A DNA stretch of 58,261 nt from Acidimicrobiales bacterium. Lineage in GTDB: Bacteria; Actinomycetota; Acidimicrobiia; Acidimicrobiales; DASWMK01. The stretch is taken from NCBI GenBank assembly GCA_036399815.1, contig DASWMK010000177.1, positions 1 to 58,261 on the forward strand. Reading direction: 5' to 3'. The translations under genes were made by a program, and so were the position numbers. Each line of letters opens with the position of its first letter. Position 1 is the stretch's first letter. Below are positions 16,510-24,724 of this stretch, in pieces. Under the pieces are notes generated by a model that was given only the letters and a program-made list of their open reading frames with translations, did no database searches and was not told the DNA's origin.

Positions 16510-18027
16510 ATGGCCGAGCCCGCTCCCCTGCCGCCGCCCGGCCCGGGCGCGCCCACCCCGCCGATCGCCTTCGGCGGCGCCGGCCCCGTCACCGCCCGGC
16601 TGGCGACGCCGGCCGTCGAGGTCCCGGACGCCTTCGTCGAGCGGCTGCGCGGGGTCTGCGCCGAGGTCGACGCCGAGCCGGCGGGGCTCGCCGAGGCCAG
16701 CCGGGACTGGTGGCCGCTGGCCATGACGTGGGCGACCGGCGGGCAGGTCGGCGGGCTCGCCGCGCTCGTAGCCCGGCCCCGGACGGCCGGCGAGGTGGCC
16801 GCCGTCCTCGCCGCCTGCTCCGACGCCCGAGTGCCGGTGACGGCCGCCGCCGGTCGCAGCGGGGTGTGCGGCGCCAGCGTCCCGGTGTTCGGCGGGGTCG
16901 TCCTCGACCTGTGCGGCGTCGCCGGCGTGGTGGACGTGGACGACGCCTCGCTGACCGTCGACGTCCGGCCCGGCACCTTCGGCGACCGCCTCGAGGCCGA
17001 GCTGCGGGACCAGGGGCTCACCCTGGGGCACTGGCCGCAGTCGATGGCCCTGTCCACCGTCGGCGGGTGGCTGGCCTGCCGGTCGGCCGGCCAGCTGTCG
17101 ACCCGCTACGGCAAGATCGAGGACCTGGTCACCGGGCTCGACGTGGCCCTGGCCGACGGCACCGTGATCACCACCGGCGGCGCGCCCCGGGCGGCGGTCG
17201 GGCCCGACCTCACCCAGCTGTTCGTGGGGTCCGAGGGCACGCTCGGCGTGATCACCGGCGCCCGCCTCCGCCTGCACGCGGCGCCGACGGCCGAGCGCCG
17301 GGAGGCGTGGGCCTTCGCCTCGTTCGCCGACGGGCTCGACGCCTGCCGGCGCATCGTCCGGCGGGGCGCCCGGCCGGCCGTCCTCCGCCTCTACGACGCG
17401 GCGGAGGCCCAGCGCAGCTACGGGACCGGCGACCTCCACCTCCTCCTCGTGCTGGACGAGGGCGACCGGGCGCTCGTCGAGCCGACCATGGAGGTCGTCG
17501 CCGAGGAGTGCAGCGGGTCGGCCGCGCCGCTCGACGCCGGGCTCGTCGGGCGGTGGCTCGAGCACCGCAACGACGTGTCGGCGCTCGAGGCGCTGATCGG
17601 CCGGGGGTACGTGGTCGACACGATGGAGGTGGCCGCCCGCTGGGCCGACCTGCCCGCCGTGTACGAGCGGACCACGGCGGCGATCGCCGGCGTCGAGCAC
17701 ACGCTCGCGGCGTCGGCCCACCAGTCCCACGCCTACGGCGACGGCGCCTGCCTGTACTTCAGCTTCGGCGGCGTGCCGCCGGCCGAGGAGCGGGACGCCT
17801 ACTACCGGGCGGTGTGGGACGCCGGCACGCGGGCCGCCCTCTCGGCCGGCGCCGTGCTCAGCCACCACCACGGCGTCGGGCTCAACCGGGCCCGGTTCGT
17901 GGAGGAGGCGCTGGGTCCGGCGTTCGGCGTGCTCGCCGCCGTCAAGGCCGCGCTCGACCCGGCCGGCGTCCTCAACCCCGGCAAGCTCGGCCTCCCCAGC
18001 CCGTTCGGGGCGGTCGGCTGGCCGTGA
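16510..18027 (+). CDS. FAD-linked oxidase, alkyl-dihydroxyacetonephosphate synthase-like
   Basis: VAO/PCMH-type flavoprotein. FAD domain: VTAAAGRSGVCGASVPVFGG, DVRPGTFGDRLEAEL and the GSEGTLGVITGARLRL loop. The C-terminal oxidase domain includes SHQSHAYGDGACLYFSFGG and SAGAVLSHHHGVGLNR; the HHH triplet and the preceding Tyr match the active site of alkyl-DHAP synthase. AGPS swaps the acyl group of acyl-DHAP for a fatty alcohol, making the ether bond. The homology is clear, but other FAD-linked oxidases (glycolate/lactate) are close, so the reaction is inferred. Starts 7 bp after glpD; its TGA overlaps the next GTG. Confidence 0.82.
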   Translation: MAEPAPLPPPGPGAPTPPIAFGGAGPVTARLATPAVEVPDAFVERLRGVCAEVDAEPAGLAEASRDWWPLAMTWATGGQVGGLAALVARPRTAGEVAAVLAACSDARVPVTAAAGRSGVCGASVPVFGGVVLDLCGVAGVVDVDDASLTVDVRPGTFGDRLEAELRDQGLTLGHWPQSMALSTVGGWLACRSAGQLSTRYGKIEDLVTGLDVALADGTVITTGGAPRAAVGPDLTQLFVGSEGTLGVITGARLRLHAAPTAERREAWAFASFADGLDACRRIVRRGARPAVLRLYDAAEAQRSYGTGDLHLLLVLDEGDRALVEPTMEVVAEECSGSAAPLDAGLVGRWLEHRNDVSALEALIGRGYVVDTMEVAARWADLPAVYERTTAAIAGVEHTLAASAHQSHAYGDGACLYFSFGGVPPAEERDAYYRAVWDAGTRAALSAGAVLSHHHGVGLNRARFVEEALGPAFGVLAAVKAALDPAGVLNPGKLGLPSPFGAVGWP

Positions 18028-18398
18028 GGGACGTCGACGGGCGGGCCGTCCTCCTCGGCGCGGCGACCGCCCTGCTCGTGTGCGTGCCGGCCGCCGTGAT
18101 CGGCCAGGTGCTGACCGACCGGGAGTCCGACGCCGTCGTCCTCCCCTTCCTCGCCGTGCTGCTGGGCCTGGCCGCCGGCGGGTACGCCGCGGCCCGGTCG
18201 GCGGCGGCCGCGCCCTACACGAACGCCGCGCTCGCCGCCCTGGCCGCGTTCGTCCTCGTCCAGGCCGTCGGCGTCGTGCTGCGGGTGGTGCGGGACGACC
18301 CCATCCGGGTCACCCAGATGGTGTTCAGCGCGCTGATCGCGTACGCGTCGGGGCTGCTGGGCGGCGTGGTGGCGGTGTCGAGGGGGGCGAGGCGGTGA
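18024..18398 (+). CDS. Small four-span membrane protein
   Basis: 124 residues, nearly all hydrophobic, with four likely helices: AVLLGAATALLVCVPAAVIG, AVVLPFLAVLLGLAAGGYAA, TNAALAALAAFVLVQAVGVV, and VFSALIAYASGLLGGVVAV. Both ends use GTGA overlaps, with the upstream oxidase and the downstream kinase, so it is locked into the operon. No family recognised. Possibly an accessory of the glycerol-lipid route (inference). Confidence 0.75.
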   Translation: MRDVDGRAVLLGAATALLVCVPAAVIGQVLTDRESDAVVLPFLAVLLGLAAGGYAAARSAAAAPYTNAALAALAAFVLVQAVGVVLRVVRDDPIRVTQMVFSALIAYASGLLGGVVAVSRGARR

Positions 18399-19837
18399 GC
18401 GTGCTCGTCGTCGACGTCGGCACCAGCGGCGTGCGGGCCGCCGTCGTCCGCCCGGACGCGAGCGTGGTCGGCGAGACCTACCGCGAGGTGCTCCCGTCCT
18501 CGCCGGCGCCGGGGTTCGTGGAGTTCGACGCCGCGGCCATGGCCGCGGCCGTCCTCGAGGTGGCCACGGCCGCGCTCGAGCGGGGCGGCCCGGTGGCCGG
18601 CGTCGGCATCGCCAACCAGCGGGCGTCGACGATCGTGTGGGACCGGGCGACGGGCGAGCCGGTCGGGCCCGGCGTCGGGTGGCAGGACCTGCGCACGGCC
18701 GGCATGTGCCTGATGCTCCAGCAGCAGGGGCTGCGGCTGGCGCCGAACCTGTCGGCCACCAAGCTGGCGTTCCTGCTCGACCTGGCCGACCCCGACCGCA
18801 CCCGTGACCTGTGCTTCGGCACGGTGGACACGTGGGTGGCGTGGACGTTGTCGGGCGGGCGCCTCCACGTGACCGAGCCGTCGAACGCGGCCGTGACCGG
18901 GCTGCTGACGAGCGACGCCGCCGGCTGGGACGACCACGTGCTGTCGGCGCTGCGCATCCCCGAGGCCGTCCTGCCCGAGGTGGTCGACTCCGCCGGCGTG
19001 GTCGGCGAGGCGTCGGCGCTCCCGGGCGCGCCGCCGATCGCCGGGATCGCCGGCGACCAGCAGGCGTCGCTCGCCGGGCAGGCCTGCCTGTGGCCGGGCA
19101 TGGCGAAGGCGACGTTCGGGACCGGCGGGATGCTCGACGTCTGCCTCGGGCCCGAGCGGCCGGCGTTCGAGACGTGGGGCGAGGGCGGCACGTTCCCGAT
19201 CGTCGCCTGGCGGCGCGGCGGCCAGCTGACGTGGGGGGTCGAGGGGGTGGTGCTGTCGGCCGGCTCCAACGTCGAGTGGCTGCGGGACGACCTCGGGATC
19301 ATCTCCTCGGCGGCCGAGTCGGCGGAGGTGGCGGCGTCCGTCCCCGACAGCGGCGGCGTCTGGTACGTCCCCGCCCTGCTCGGGCTGGGCACGCCGGCCT
19401 GGGACTACGGGGCGCGGGGGACGCTGCTCGGGCTGACGAGGGGCACCGAGCGGGCCCACGTCGTGCGGGCCGTGCTGGAGGGAGTCGCCCACCGCGGCGC
19501 CGACCTCGTCGAGGCGGCCGAGGCCGACGGCGGCGTGCAGATCGCGTCCCTGCGGGTCGACGGCGGGATGAGCGCCAACCCCACGTTCGTCCAGGCGCTG
19601 GCCGACGCCGCGCAGCGCCCGGTCGAGGTGTCGCCGGTGACCGAGGCGACCACGCTCGGCGCCGCCTTCCTGGCCGGCACCGCGCTCGGCGTGTGGTCGG
19701 GCGACGAGGAGGTGGCGTCGCTGTGGTCGCCGAGGGTCGTCGTGGAGCCGGGCCGGGTGACCGACCGCGACCGCTGGCGGGAGGCGTGCCGGCGGGCCGG
19801 CGGATGGGTGCCGGAGCTGTCGGCGCTGCACTTCTGA
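18395..19837 (+). CDS. FGGY-family carbohydrate kinase (glycerol kinase-like)
   Basis: ASKHA-fold kinase. N-terminal phosphate-1 loop VLVVDVGTSGVRAAVV; substrate region GIANQRASTIVWDRATGEP and DTWVAWTLSGG; ATP site AKATFGTGGMLDVC; adenosine loop LRVDGGMSANPTFVQALAD. The NQR-x-ST segment matches glycerol/xylulose kinases. Context with glpD favours glycerol or a related triol. GTG at 18395 overlaps the stop of the membrane protein. 480 aa, normal. Last gene before rnpB. Confidence 0.87.
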   Translation: MSVLVVDVGTSGVRAAVVRPDASVVGETYREVLPSSPAPGFVEFDAAAMAAAVLEVATAALERGGPVAGVGIANQRASTIVWDRATGEPVGPGVGWQDLRTAGMCLMLQQQGLRLAPNLSATKLAFLLDLADPDRTRDLCFGTVDTWVAWTLSGGRLHVTEPSNAAVTGLLTSDAAGWDDHVLSALRIPEAVLPEVVDSAGVVGEASALPGAPPIAGIAGDQQASLAGQACLWPGMAKATFGTGGMLDVCLGPERPAFETWGEGGTFPIVAWRRGGQLTWGVEGVVLSAGSNVEWLRDDLGIISSAAESAEVAASVPDSGGVWYVPALLGLGTPAWDYGARGTLLGLTRGTERAHVVRAVLEGVAHRGADLVEAAEADGGVQIASLRVDGGMSANPTFVQALADAAQRPVEVSPVTEATTLGAAFLAGTALGVWSGDEEVASLWSPRVVVEPGRVTDRDRWREACRRAGGWVPELSALHF

Positions 19838-19871
19838 GGGGCGGGCCGGGCGGCCCGGCGGGCCCTCGACC

Positions 19872-19877
19872 TAGAGT
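19872..19877 (+). promoter_or_regulatory. Likely -10 element of rnpB
   Basis: TAGAGT, ending 7 bp before the first base of the rnpB P1 helix at 19885, is at the right distance for a transcription start at 19884/19885. No clear -35 hexamer is visible in the preceding GC-rich sequence. Confidence 0.4.
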
Positions 19878-19884
19878 GGAGGTC

Positions 19885-20241
<357 letters not shown>

Positions 20242-20245
20242 GATA

Positions 20246-20264
20246 ACCGCTTTGACCTGCGGTT
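20246..20264 (+). terminator. Possible weak hairpin terminator of rnpB
   Basis: AACCGC (20246-20251) can pair with GCGGTT (20259-20264) around an 8-base loop and is followed by TTCT. The stem is short and the T-run poor. It lies on the element side of attL, so the original rnpB 3' flank was replaced on integration. Confidence 0.3.
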
Positions 20265-20280
20265 TCTAGCCGCTGGAGGG

Positions 20281-20305
20281 GCCGGCGCGACACGCCTGCG
20301 ACACA
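20281..20305. repeat. Left integrase arm-type repeat
   Basis: GCCGGCGCGACAC, a variable 4-base spacer, then GCGACACA. The two GCGACAC heptamers (20287-20293 and 20298-20304) are 11 bp apart, one DNA turn. The same arrangement recurs near the other end at 30325-30349 in the same orientation. Likely arm-type binding sites for the tyrosine integrase. Confidence 0.6.
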
Positions 20306-20314
20306 TTCGGCCCG

Positions 20315-20772
20315 CTACGCGACCCTAATGTCGAACGTCCCGGTTGCCTTCACGCGGTCACCGTTGCCAAGCCATACCGTCGCGGTGGCCTGCACGCTCC
20401 CGACGCTGGCGTCGACACCGGCAGCGATCGCCTGCGCGAGCTGCTCAGCATCGAACGCCACCATCTCGGTGGAGAGGCCGGCGAGCACGAACGGGAACCG
20501 CCACTGGAGCCCTTGTTTCTCGATGAGCCGGTGCTGCCACTGCGGCTCCGGCTCGAAGTAGACGCTCCGCACCTGGATTGCGCCTCGACCGGTGTTCTTG
20601 ATTGCGACACAGACATGCGGCCCGGCCTCGGTGTCGCCGGGCCGGCGGCGTCCTTCAGCCATCGGTATGACGCCGGCGGTCACCTCTGCGCCCGACTCCC
20701 GCCAGGTGATGATCTGCCACGCGAGGCTGACGACTGAAGCACGAGGGCCGCCACGGCGACGAAGGTGGTCAC
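20315..20772 (-). pseudogene. Frameshifted one-span membrane protein, coupled to the integrase
   Basis: GTG at 20772 overlaps the integrase stop (GTGA) and begins VTTFVAVAALVLQ, half of a membrane helix. That frame hits TGA at 20680-20682. In another frame the protein-like sequence continues as VVSLAWQIITWRESGAEV, then a 120-residue soluble part with strand-rich segments (HVCVAIKNTGRGAIQVRSVY, ATATVWLGNGDRVKATGTFD). Adding one G at about 20734 (CAGTC to CAGGTC) would join both into an uninterrupted protein of ~152 aa with one N-terminal membrane span. Either a recent pseudogene or a sequencing error; if intact, a membrane-anchored beta-sandwich-like protein of unknown function. Confidence 0.65.
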
Positions 20773-21875
20773 CGCCGAGCCCTTCCCTCGGTACCCGTGA
20801 CCATCACTCCTACGCCGAGCACCGCGTCGACCGCGGCCCGCGTGCGGTCCTCGGCATCGGGCCACAGGTGCGAGTAGGTGTCCAGCGTCTCGGCCGCCGA
20901 GGCGTGGCCGAGCCGGTCCTGAACGACCTTGACGCTCTCCCCGTGGCGGATCAGGAGGGAGGCGTAGAAGTGCCGGAGCGCGTGGAAGTCCGCGCCGACG
21001 GGCACGCCGACCGCCCGCACGGCGGCCCGCCAGACTTCCCCGAACCGGTTGCGGCGGATCGGCCGGCCGGCCTCGTCGGTGAACACGTGGCCGTCCGGGC
21101 CGGCCGGGTAAGCGGCCAGGTGGGCGGCCAGGGCGTCCACCACGACGCTCGGGAGGGGCACGGTGCGGCGGCTGGCCTCGGTCTTGGGCGGGGCGAGCGT
21201 CGGCGGCCCGCCGGGCAGGAGGAGGAGCTGGCGGTCCACCCGGACGGTGCGGCGCAGGAAGTCGACGCGGTCGACGGTCAGGCCGAAGGCCTCGCCCTGG
21301 CGCAGCCCGGTCCCGGCGGCCAGGGCGACGAGGGCGCGGTAGCGGGGCGGGAGGGCGGCGGCGATGGCCTCGACGGCCTCGACGGCCAGCGGCTCGACCG
21401 TCGCCCGCTCGGCCCTCGGGAGCGTGACCCGGGCGGCCGGGCTGGTGGCGACCACCCGGTCGGCCACGGCGGCGCGGAAGATGGCGGCTACGTACCGGTA
21501 GACGACCTCGACGGTGGCGGGGGCGAGCGTGTCGGCCAGGCCCCGGACCCACGCTTGGACGTGCGACGGGCGGATGGCCGCGATGGGCCGGTCGCCCAGC
21601 GCCGGGTAGGCGTGGCGGCGCAGGTTGCCCTCCACCTGGGCGGCGGTGCTGGGGCGGTGCACCTGGGCGGCCCGCCACTCCTCGGCGTAGGCGCGGAAGG
21701 TGACCCGGCCGGCCCGGGCGTCCACGTAGGCACCCGTGGCCTTCGTGTGCTCGACGGTCGCCAGGTGGCGCCGGGCGTCGGCCCGCCGGTCGAAGTGCTT
21801 GCACCGGCTGGCGCCGTCGGGCGTGCGCCAGCGGGCGCGGTACTTCCCATTGGGAAGCTTGTCGATGGAGGCCAT
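20769..21875 (-). CDS. int: Tyrosine-recombinase integrase
   Basis: 368 residues with all catalytic residues of the family: R192 (GTGLRQGEAFGL), K231 (KTEASRRTVPL), H298/R301 (HALRHFYAS), H324 (RLGHAS) and nucleophile Y334 (LDTYSHLW). The N-terminal Arm-binding-like segment is KLPNGKYRARWRTPDG, followed by a SAM-like core-binding domain (~60-140). ATG at 21875 overlaps the stop of the RHH-like gene by one base. It reads toward attL, the usual arrangement for an island integrase, and is predicted to recombine the 32-bp rnpB core. Confidence 0.95.
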   Translation of the reverse strand: MASIDKLPNGKYRARWRTPDGASRCKHFDRRADARRHLATVEHTKATGAYVDARAGRVTFRAYAEEWRAAQVHRPSTAAQVEGNLRRHAYPALGDRPIAAIRPSHVQAWVRGLADTLAPATVEVVYRYVAAIFRAAVADRVVATSPAARVTLPRAERATVEPLAVEAVEAIAAALPPRYRALVALAAGTGLRQGEAFGLTVDRVDFLRRTVRVDRQLLLLPGGPPTLAPPKTEASRRTVPLPSVVVDALAAHLAAYPAGPDGHVFTDEAGRPIRRNRFGEVWRAAVRAVGVPVGADFHALRHFYASLLIRHGESVKVVQDRLGHASAAETLDTYSHLWPDAEDRTRAAVDAVLGVGVMVTGTEGRARR

Positions 21876-22315
21876 CAGGCCCGGGCCTCGGCCATCAGGG
21901 CCTCCACGGTGGTGCCCCGCCGGGCGGCCTCCTGGTCGGCGTAGCGCAGGAGGGCGTCGCCCGCCCCGGCGGCGGCCAGGATGCCCCGGCGGGCGCTGCC
22001 CCGGATGATCTGGTCGATGACGTTCTGGAGGTAGCCGAGGGCCGACACGAGGACCGCCATGTCCTCGCTCAGGGTCCGCATGCCGCCGTCCCGAGCGAGC
22101 AACCGGTCGATCTCGCCCTGCTCGGCGGCGGGGCCGAGGTCGTCGGCCACCAGCTCGCCCTTGGCGATGGCGCTTTGCACCAGCCACCTGGTCACGTCGG
22201 CCATGGTGCGGGCCTTGCTGGCGGCGAACGCCTTCAGCATTTCGTAGTCCGCGGGGTCCAGGCGGAGGCCCACCTGGCGCAGCTTCTCGTCGTCGGGCTT
22301 GGCGGGGCGGGGCAT
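21875..22315 (-). CDS. Ribbon-helix-helix-like regulator / excision-accessory protein
   Basis: 146 residues. The N-terminal QVGLRLDPADYEMLKAFAAS followed by ARTMADVTRWLVQSAI has the strand-helix-helix pattern of RHH (Arc/MetJ, plasmid mobilisation MobC-like) proteins. The rest is helical (DMAVLVSALGYLQNVIDQII). It is directly upstream of int with one-base overlap and divergent from the early plus-strand genes. It therefore probably regulates the integrase/early promoters or assists excision; neither role is proven by sequence. No partner toxin is visible. Confidence 0.65.
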   Translation of the reverse strand: MPRPAKPDDEKLRQVGLRLDPADYEMLKAFAASKARTMADVTRWLVQSAIAKGELVADDLGPAAEQGEIDRLLARDGGMRTLSEDMAVLVSALGYLQNVIDQIIRGSARRGILAAAGAGDALLRYADQEAARRGTTVEALMAEARA

Positions 22316-22339
22316 CCGCGATCCTCTCGGGTTGGCGAC

Positions 22340-22363
22340 GTACCGTTACGCGCAATAGTACCG
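22340..22363. promoter_or_regulatory. Possible operator between the RHH gene and the early genes
   Basis: The 64-bp divergent gap holds two direct copies of GTACCG (22340-22345 and 22358-22363), 18 bp apart, in a locally AT-richer patch (GTTACGCGCAATAGTA). RHH proteins commonly bind short direct or inverted repeats in such positions. Weak evidence. Confidence 0.3.
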
Positions 22364-22379
22364 ACGACGGAGGTTCGGC

Positions 22380-22892
22380 GTGCGGATGGTAAACCGCAGT
22401 GGTGAAGATCGAGGCGAGGCGGCGGGAGGGCCTCTCCGGGCAGACCGGCTCACCCCAGAACGGGAAGACGCGTGGTGGCAGTGGATGGACGACACCACCG
22501 TCCGGTACCGCCACGTGCCCGACCGGGAGCTGGCCGGGGTCGTGGGCGATCTGTGGGCCTCTTGGCCGCCCGAGGTGGAGGCGGCGTTCCTGGCCTTCGT
22601 CGCCCGCCTGCACCCGGTGCAGCAGGCCCGGCTCCACCGGGAGCACCCGTACTTCCGGGCGCGGCTGCGGGCCGTGCGGCGGGCCGCCGCCGAAGTGGAC
22701 GAGCACCGGGCCGACCTGGTGCGGCGGGCCAAGCGGGGCGACCGGGCGGCGCGGGCCGAGCTGGACGGGTGGACGTGGCCGTGCGACCTGCTGGGCCGGC
22801 CGATAGACCGCTCGCCGGCCGGCGTCGAGCGGGGGGCGCAGGCCTTCCGGGCGACGACCGGCTTTGAGCCGATGCCGGACGTGGCGGCGTGA
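22380..22892 (+). CDS. Element early-region protein, unknown function
   Basis: 170 residues, GTG at 22380 after a good ribosome site GGAGG (about 7 bp upstream). Tryptophan-rich start of the core (DAWWQWMDDTTVRYRHVP), then a helical, Arg-rich body (ARLRAVRRAAAEVDEHRADL). No recognised domain. Its stop overlaps the GTG of the next gene, so these two form the element's plus-strand early operon, divergent from RHH/int. A role in replication or transfer control is possible but unsupported. Confidence 0.65.
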   Translation: MRMVNRSGEDRGEAAGGPLRADRLTPEREDAWWQWMDDTTVRYRHVPDRELAGVVGDLWASWPPEVEAAFLAFVARLHPVQQARLHREHPYFRARLRAVRRAAAEVDEHRADLVRRAKRGDRAARAELDGWTWPCDLLGRPIDRSPAGVERGAQAFRATTGFEPMPDVAA

Positions 22893-23629
22893 CCGTCCGC
22901 GACGTGCACGCGCTGTCCGAGCCCGAGCTGGAGCGGGAGATGGACCGGCGGCGGTCCGAGCGGGCGCTGGAGGCGACCGACGACGCCGCGCTCCTGATTC
23001 CGGCGGCGAGCGACGCCATGGGCCTGTCTCGCCGGAAGCTGGTCGACGTAGTGCAGTACTTGAGCGAACCGCCGGTCTGGCGGCTGGTGTTCGACAACGG
23101 GGCGGCCGTCAACCTGTCCACCGAGGAGCTGTGCTCGCTGCCCAAGGCCCGGGCGAGGATCGCGGAGGCGGCCCGGGAGACGGTGAAGTCCCGGGCGACC
23201 GACTGGCTGGGCGTGGCCGACCTGATCATGCGGGCTGCCAGCGACGAGTCCATCGGGCGAGAGGCCACCGACGGGGGCCTGTGCGCGTCGTGGCTGGAGG
23301 AGTTCCTGAGCGAGCGGCCCCCGATGGCCGACGAGGACGAGGCCGTGGCCCTCGGCTTCCCGTTCGCCTACGACGGCGACTTGTACGTCCACGGCCCCGC
23401 GCTGCGGAAGTGGCTCCACGTGGCCCGGGGCGACAACGTCACCCCTCGCCGCATGGGGGTCGTGCTCCGGGCCGGCGGGTGCGTATCCATGAAGCTCGAC
23501 CGGCGCCGCCAGGGCGGCGGTACGCGGGACTGGTGGCGGCTGCCCGAGGACGTGGCGCTCGACGTGCCGACGGCCGCCACCCCTAGTACCGCCAGCCGTA
23601 CGAGCAAAGTCGTGTCCAGGTCGGGGTGA
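22889..23629 (+). CDS. Element protein, unknown function (possible replication accessory)
   Basis: 246 residues, GTG at 22889 with a GTGA overlap. A central segment VWRLVFDNGAAVNLSTEELC followed by KARARIAEAARE resembles short modules found next to primase/helicase genes in actinobacterial phages and ICEs. The C-terminal third (DLYVHGPALRKWLHVARGDN) looks like a winged-helix-type region. There is no Walker motif or primase zinc site. Replication accessory is a low-confidence inference; hypothetical protein is the safe call. A 189-bp gap without a credible gene follows. Confidence 0.65.
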   Translation: MTVRDVHALSEPELEREMDRRRSERALEATDDAALLIPAASDAMGLSRRKLVDVVQYLSEPPVWRLVFDNGAAVNLSTEELCSLPKARARIAEAARETVKSRATDWLGVADLIMRAASDESIGREATDGGLCASWLEEFLSERPPMADEDEAVALGFPFAYDGDLYVHGPALRKWLHVARGDNVTPRRMGVVLRAGGCVSMKLDRRRQGGGTRDWWRLPEDVALDVPTAATPSTASRTSKVVSRSG

Positions 23630-23818
23630 TAGGGGTGATAGCGGTGGCACCGCAGGTCAGAGGGGGTGCGTGTTCCACAAGCAGAGGTGGCGTAGAGGTG
23701 GATGTAGACAGGGTTAGGGGTGGCGCGCAGGTAGCGGCGCCAGTCGCGAAGGTAGGGGCTGTGCGGCCGGCGTTACTAAGGCCCTTGTGGGAACGGGGGC
23801 GCGGCCACACTTGGCGGC

Positions 23819-24151
23819 GTGGACACGCCGGTGCCGTGCCTGACCTGTGGGACGCCGACGTCGCCCGGGCCGCGCTGCGCCGACTGTGGCAACTACCGCC
23901 GGCACGTTCGGTCCAGCTCCGCCCGCGGCTACGGGGGGGCTTGGCGCCAGACCAGCCAGCGGGCGCGCCAGCTCCAGCCGTTTTGCCAGGACTGCGGCGC
24001 CACCGGACGGGGAGCTGACCTCACCCTCGACCACCTGCCGGGCGCGTGGGAGCGGGTCCAGCGGGGCGAGCGCCTGCGGCTCGGCGTGGACGTGGAGGTC
24101 GTGTGCCGCGCGTGCAACGGCCGTCGCGGCCCTCGGCGCGGCGGGGGGTGA
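23819..24151 (+). CDS. HNH endonuclease
   Basis: 110 residues. N-terminal zinc knuckle PCLTCGTPTSPGPRCADC, then the phage-type HNH core RGYGGAWRQTSQRARQ, FCQDCGATGRGADLTLDHLP and VVCRACNGRRG. The catalytic His is in LDHLP; the CxxC pairs supply the structural zinc. Small HNH proteins beside terminase genes cooperate with TerL in packaging-site cleavage in many HK97-type phages, and this one precedes terL by one gene. GTG start at 23819. Confidence 0.88.
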   Translation: MDTPVPCLTCGTPTSPGPRCADCGNYRRHVRSSSARGYGGAWRQTSQRARQLQPFCQDCGATGRGADLTLDHLPGAWERVQRGERLRLGVDVEVVCRACNGRRGPRRGGG

Positions 24152-24243
24152 CCCGCTTCGCGAGTCTCGTCACGACCGCCCCCCTAGCCCGGAAGCCGAA
24201 CCCACCCGGCACCGCCGAACGGCCCCCCATAGCATCCGCCGTT

Positions 24244-24702
24244 GTGACGACGTGGTTGGTGTTCCTAGCGGGCGTTCTCGTCTCCGCGGTACTCACGGTC
24301 GCCCAGGTGCTTTGGGGCGACAAATTGAAAGCGTGGTGGTCACGACGGAGCGCGTCTCGGGCCGCCGCTGCGGCGCGTCGGCGGGAACGCCAAGCGCTCG
24401 TTGAGGCGACGATGACAGCCGGTAACACCGCGATAATGACTGCCTACTTATTCTCACATCTTACCGCCTTCATTGTTGCGATGCTAGGACAAGTCCTCAT
24501 CATCATAGTCACGAATACGAGCAACCAATCTGTCATATTGTCTGTCTTTTATGCTATCTCCCTGGGGTTATTTATGGCTTTCGCCTTCTTTTTCCTCCGA
24601 CGCATTCTCCACGTGTATGTCCGCATACGAAAGAGCTTGTGGGAGGAAGCTCGACGACCCGACTCTCTAAGGAGAGACGAAGAGCCCTCGGAATCTGTTT
24701 GA
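24244..24702 (+). CDS. AT-rich membrane protein, probable cargo (moron) gene
   Basis: 152 residues, GTG at 24244. Three likely membrane helices: TWLVFLAGVLVSAVLTVAQV near the N-terminus, then a basic linker (SRRSASRAAAAARRRERQ), and two helices AFIVAMLGQVLIIIVT and YAISLGLFMAFAFFFLRRIL. By hand count only 79 of 180 bases between 24421 and 24600 are G/C (44%), against a clearly >70% surrounding. Codon use is therefore foreign to both host and the rest of the element. It sits in the gap between HNH and the convergent terL, a typical cargo position. Function unknown. Confidence 0.75.
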   Translation: MTTWLVFLAGVLVSAVLTVAQVLWGDKLKAWWSRRSASRAAAAARRRERQALVEATMTAGNTAIMTAYLFSHLTAFIVAMLGQVLIIIVTNTSNQSVILSVFYAISLGLFMAFAFFFLRRILHVYVRIRKSLWEEARRPDSLRRDEEPSESV

Positions 24703-24724
24703 ATGCCCTCTACCTCGATCCCCG

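Noticed and set aside
21875-22315. Toxin-antitoxin pair around the RHH-like gene
   Set aside because: No adjacent small toxin-like gene; the neighbour is the integrase.
23626-23818. Possible extra gene between the 246-aa protein and the HNH gene
   Set aside because: The only frame is Gly/Val/Arg-biased, lacks a ribosome site and runs into the HNH gene in another frame.
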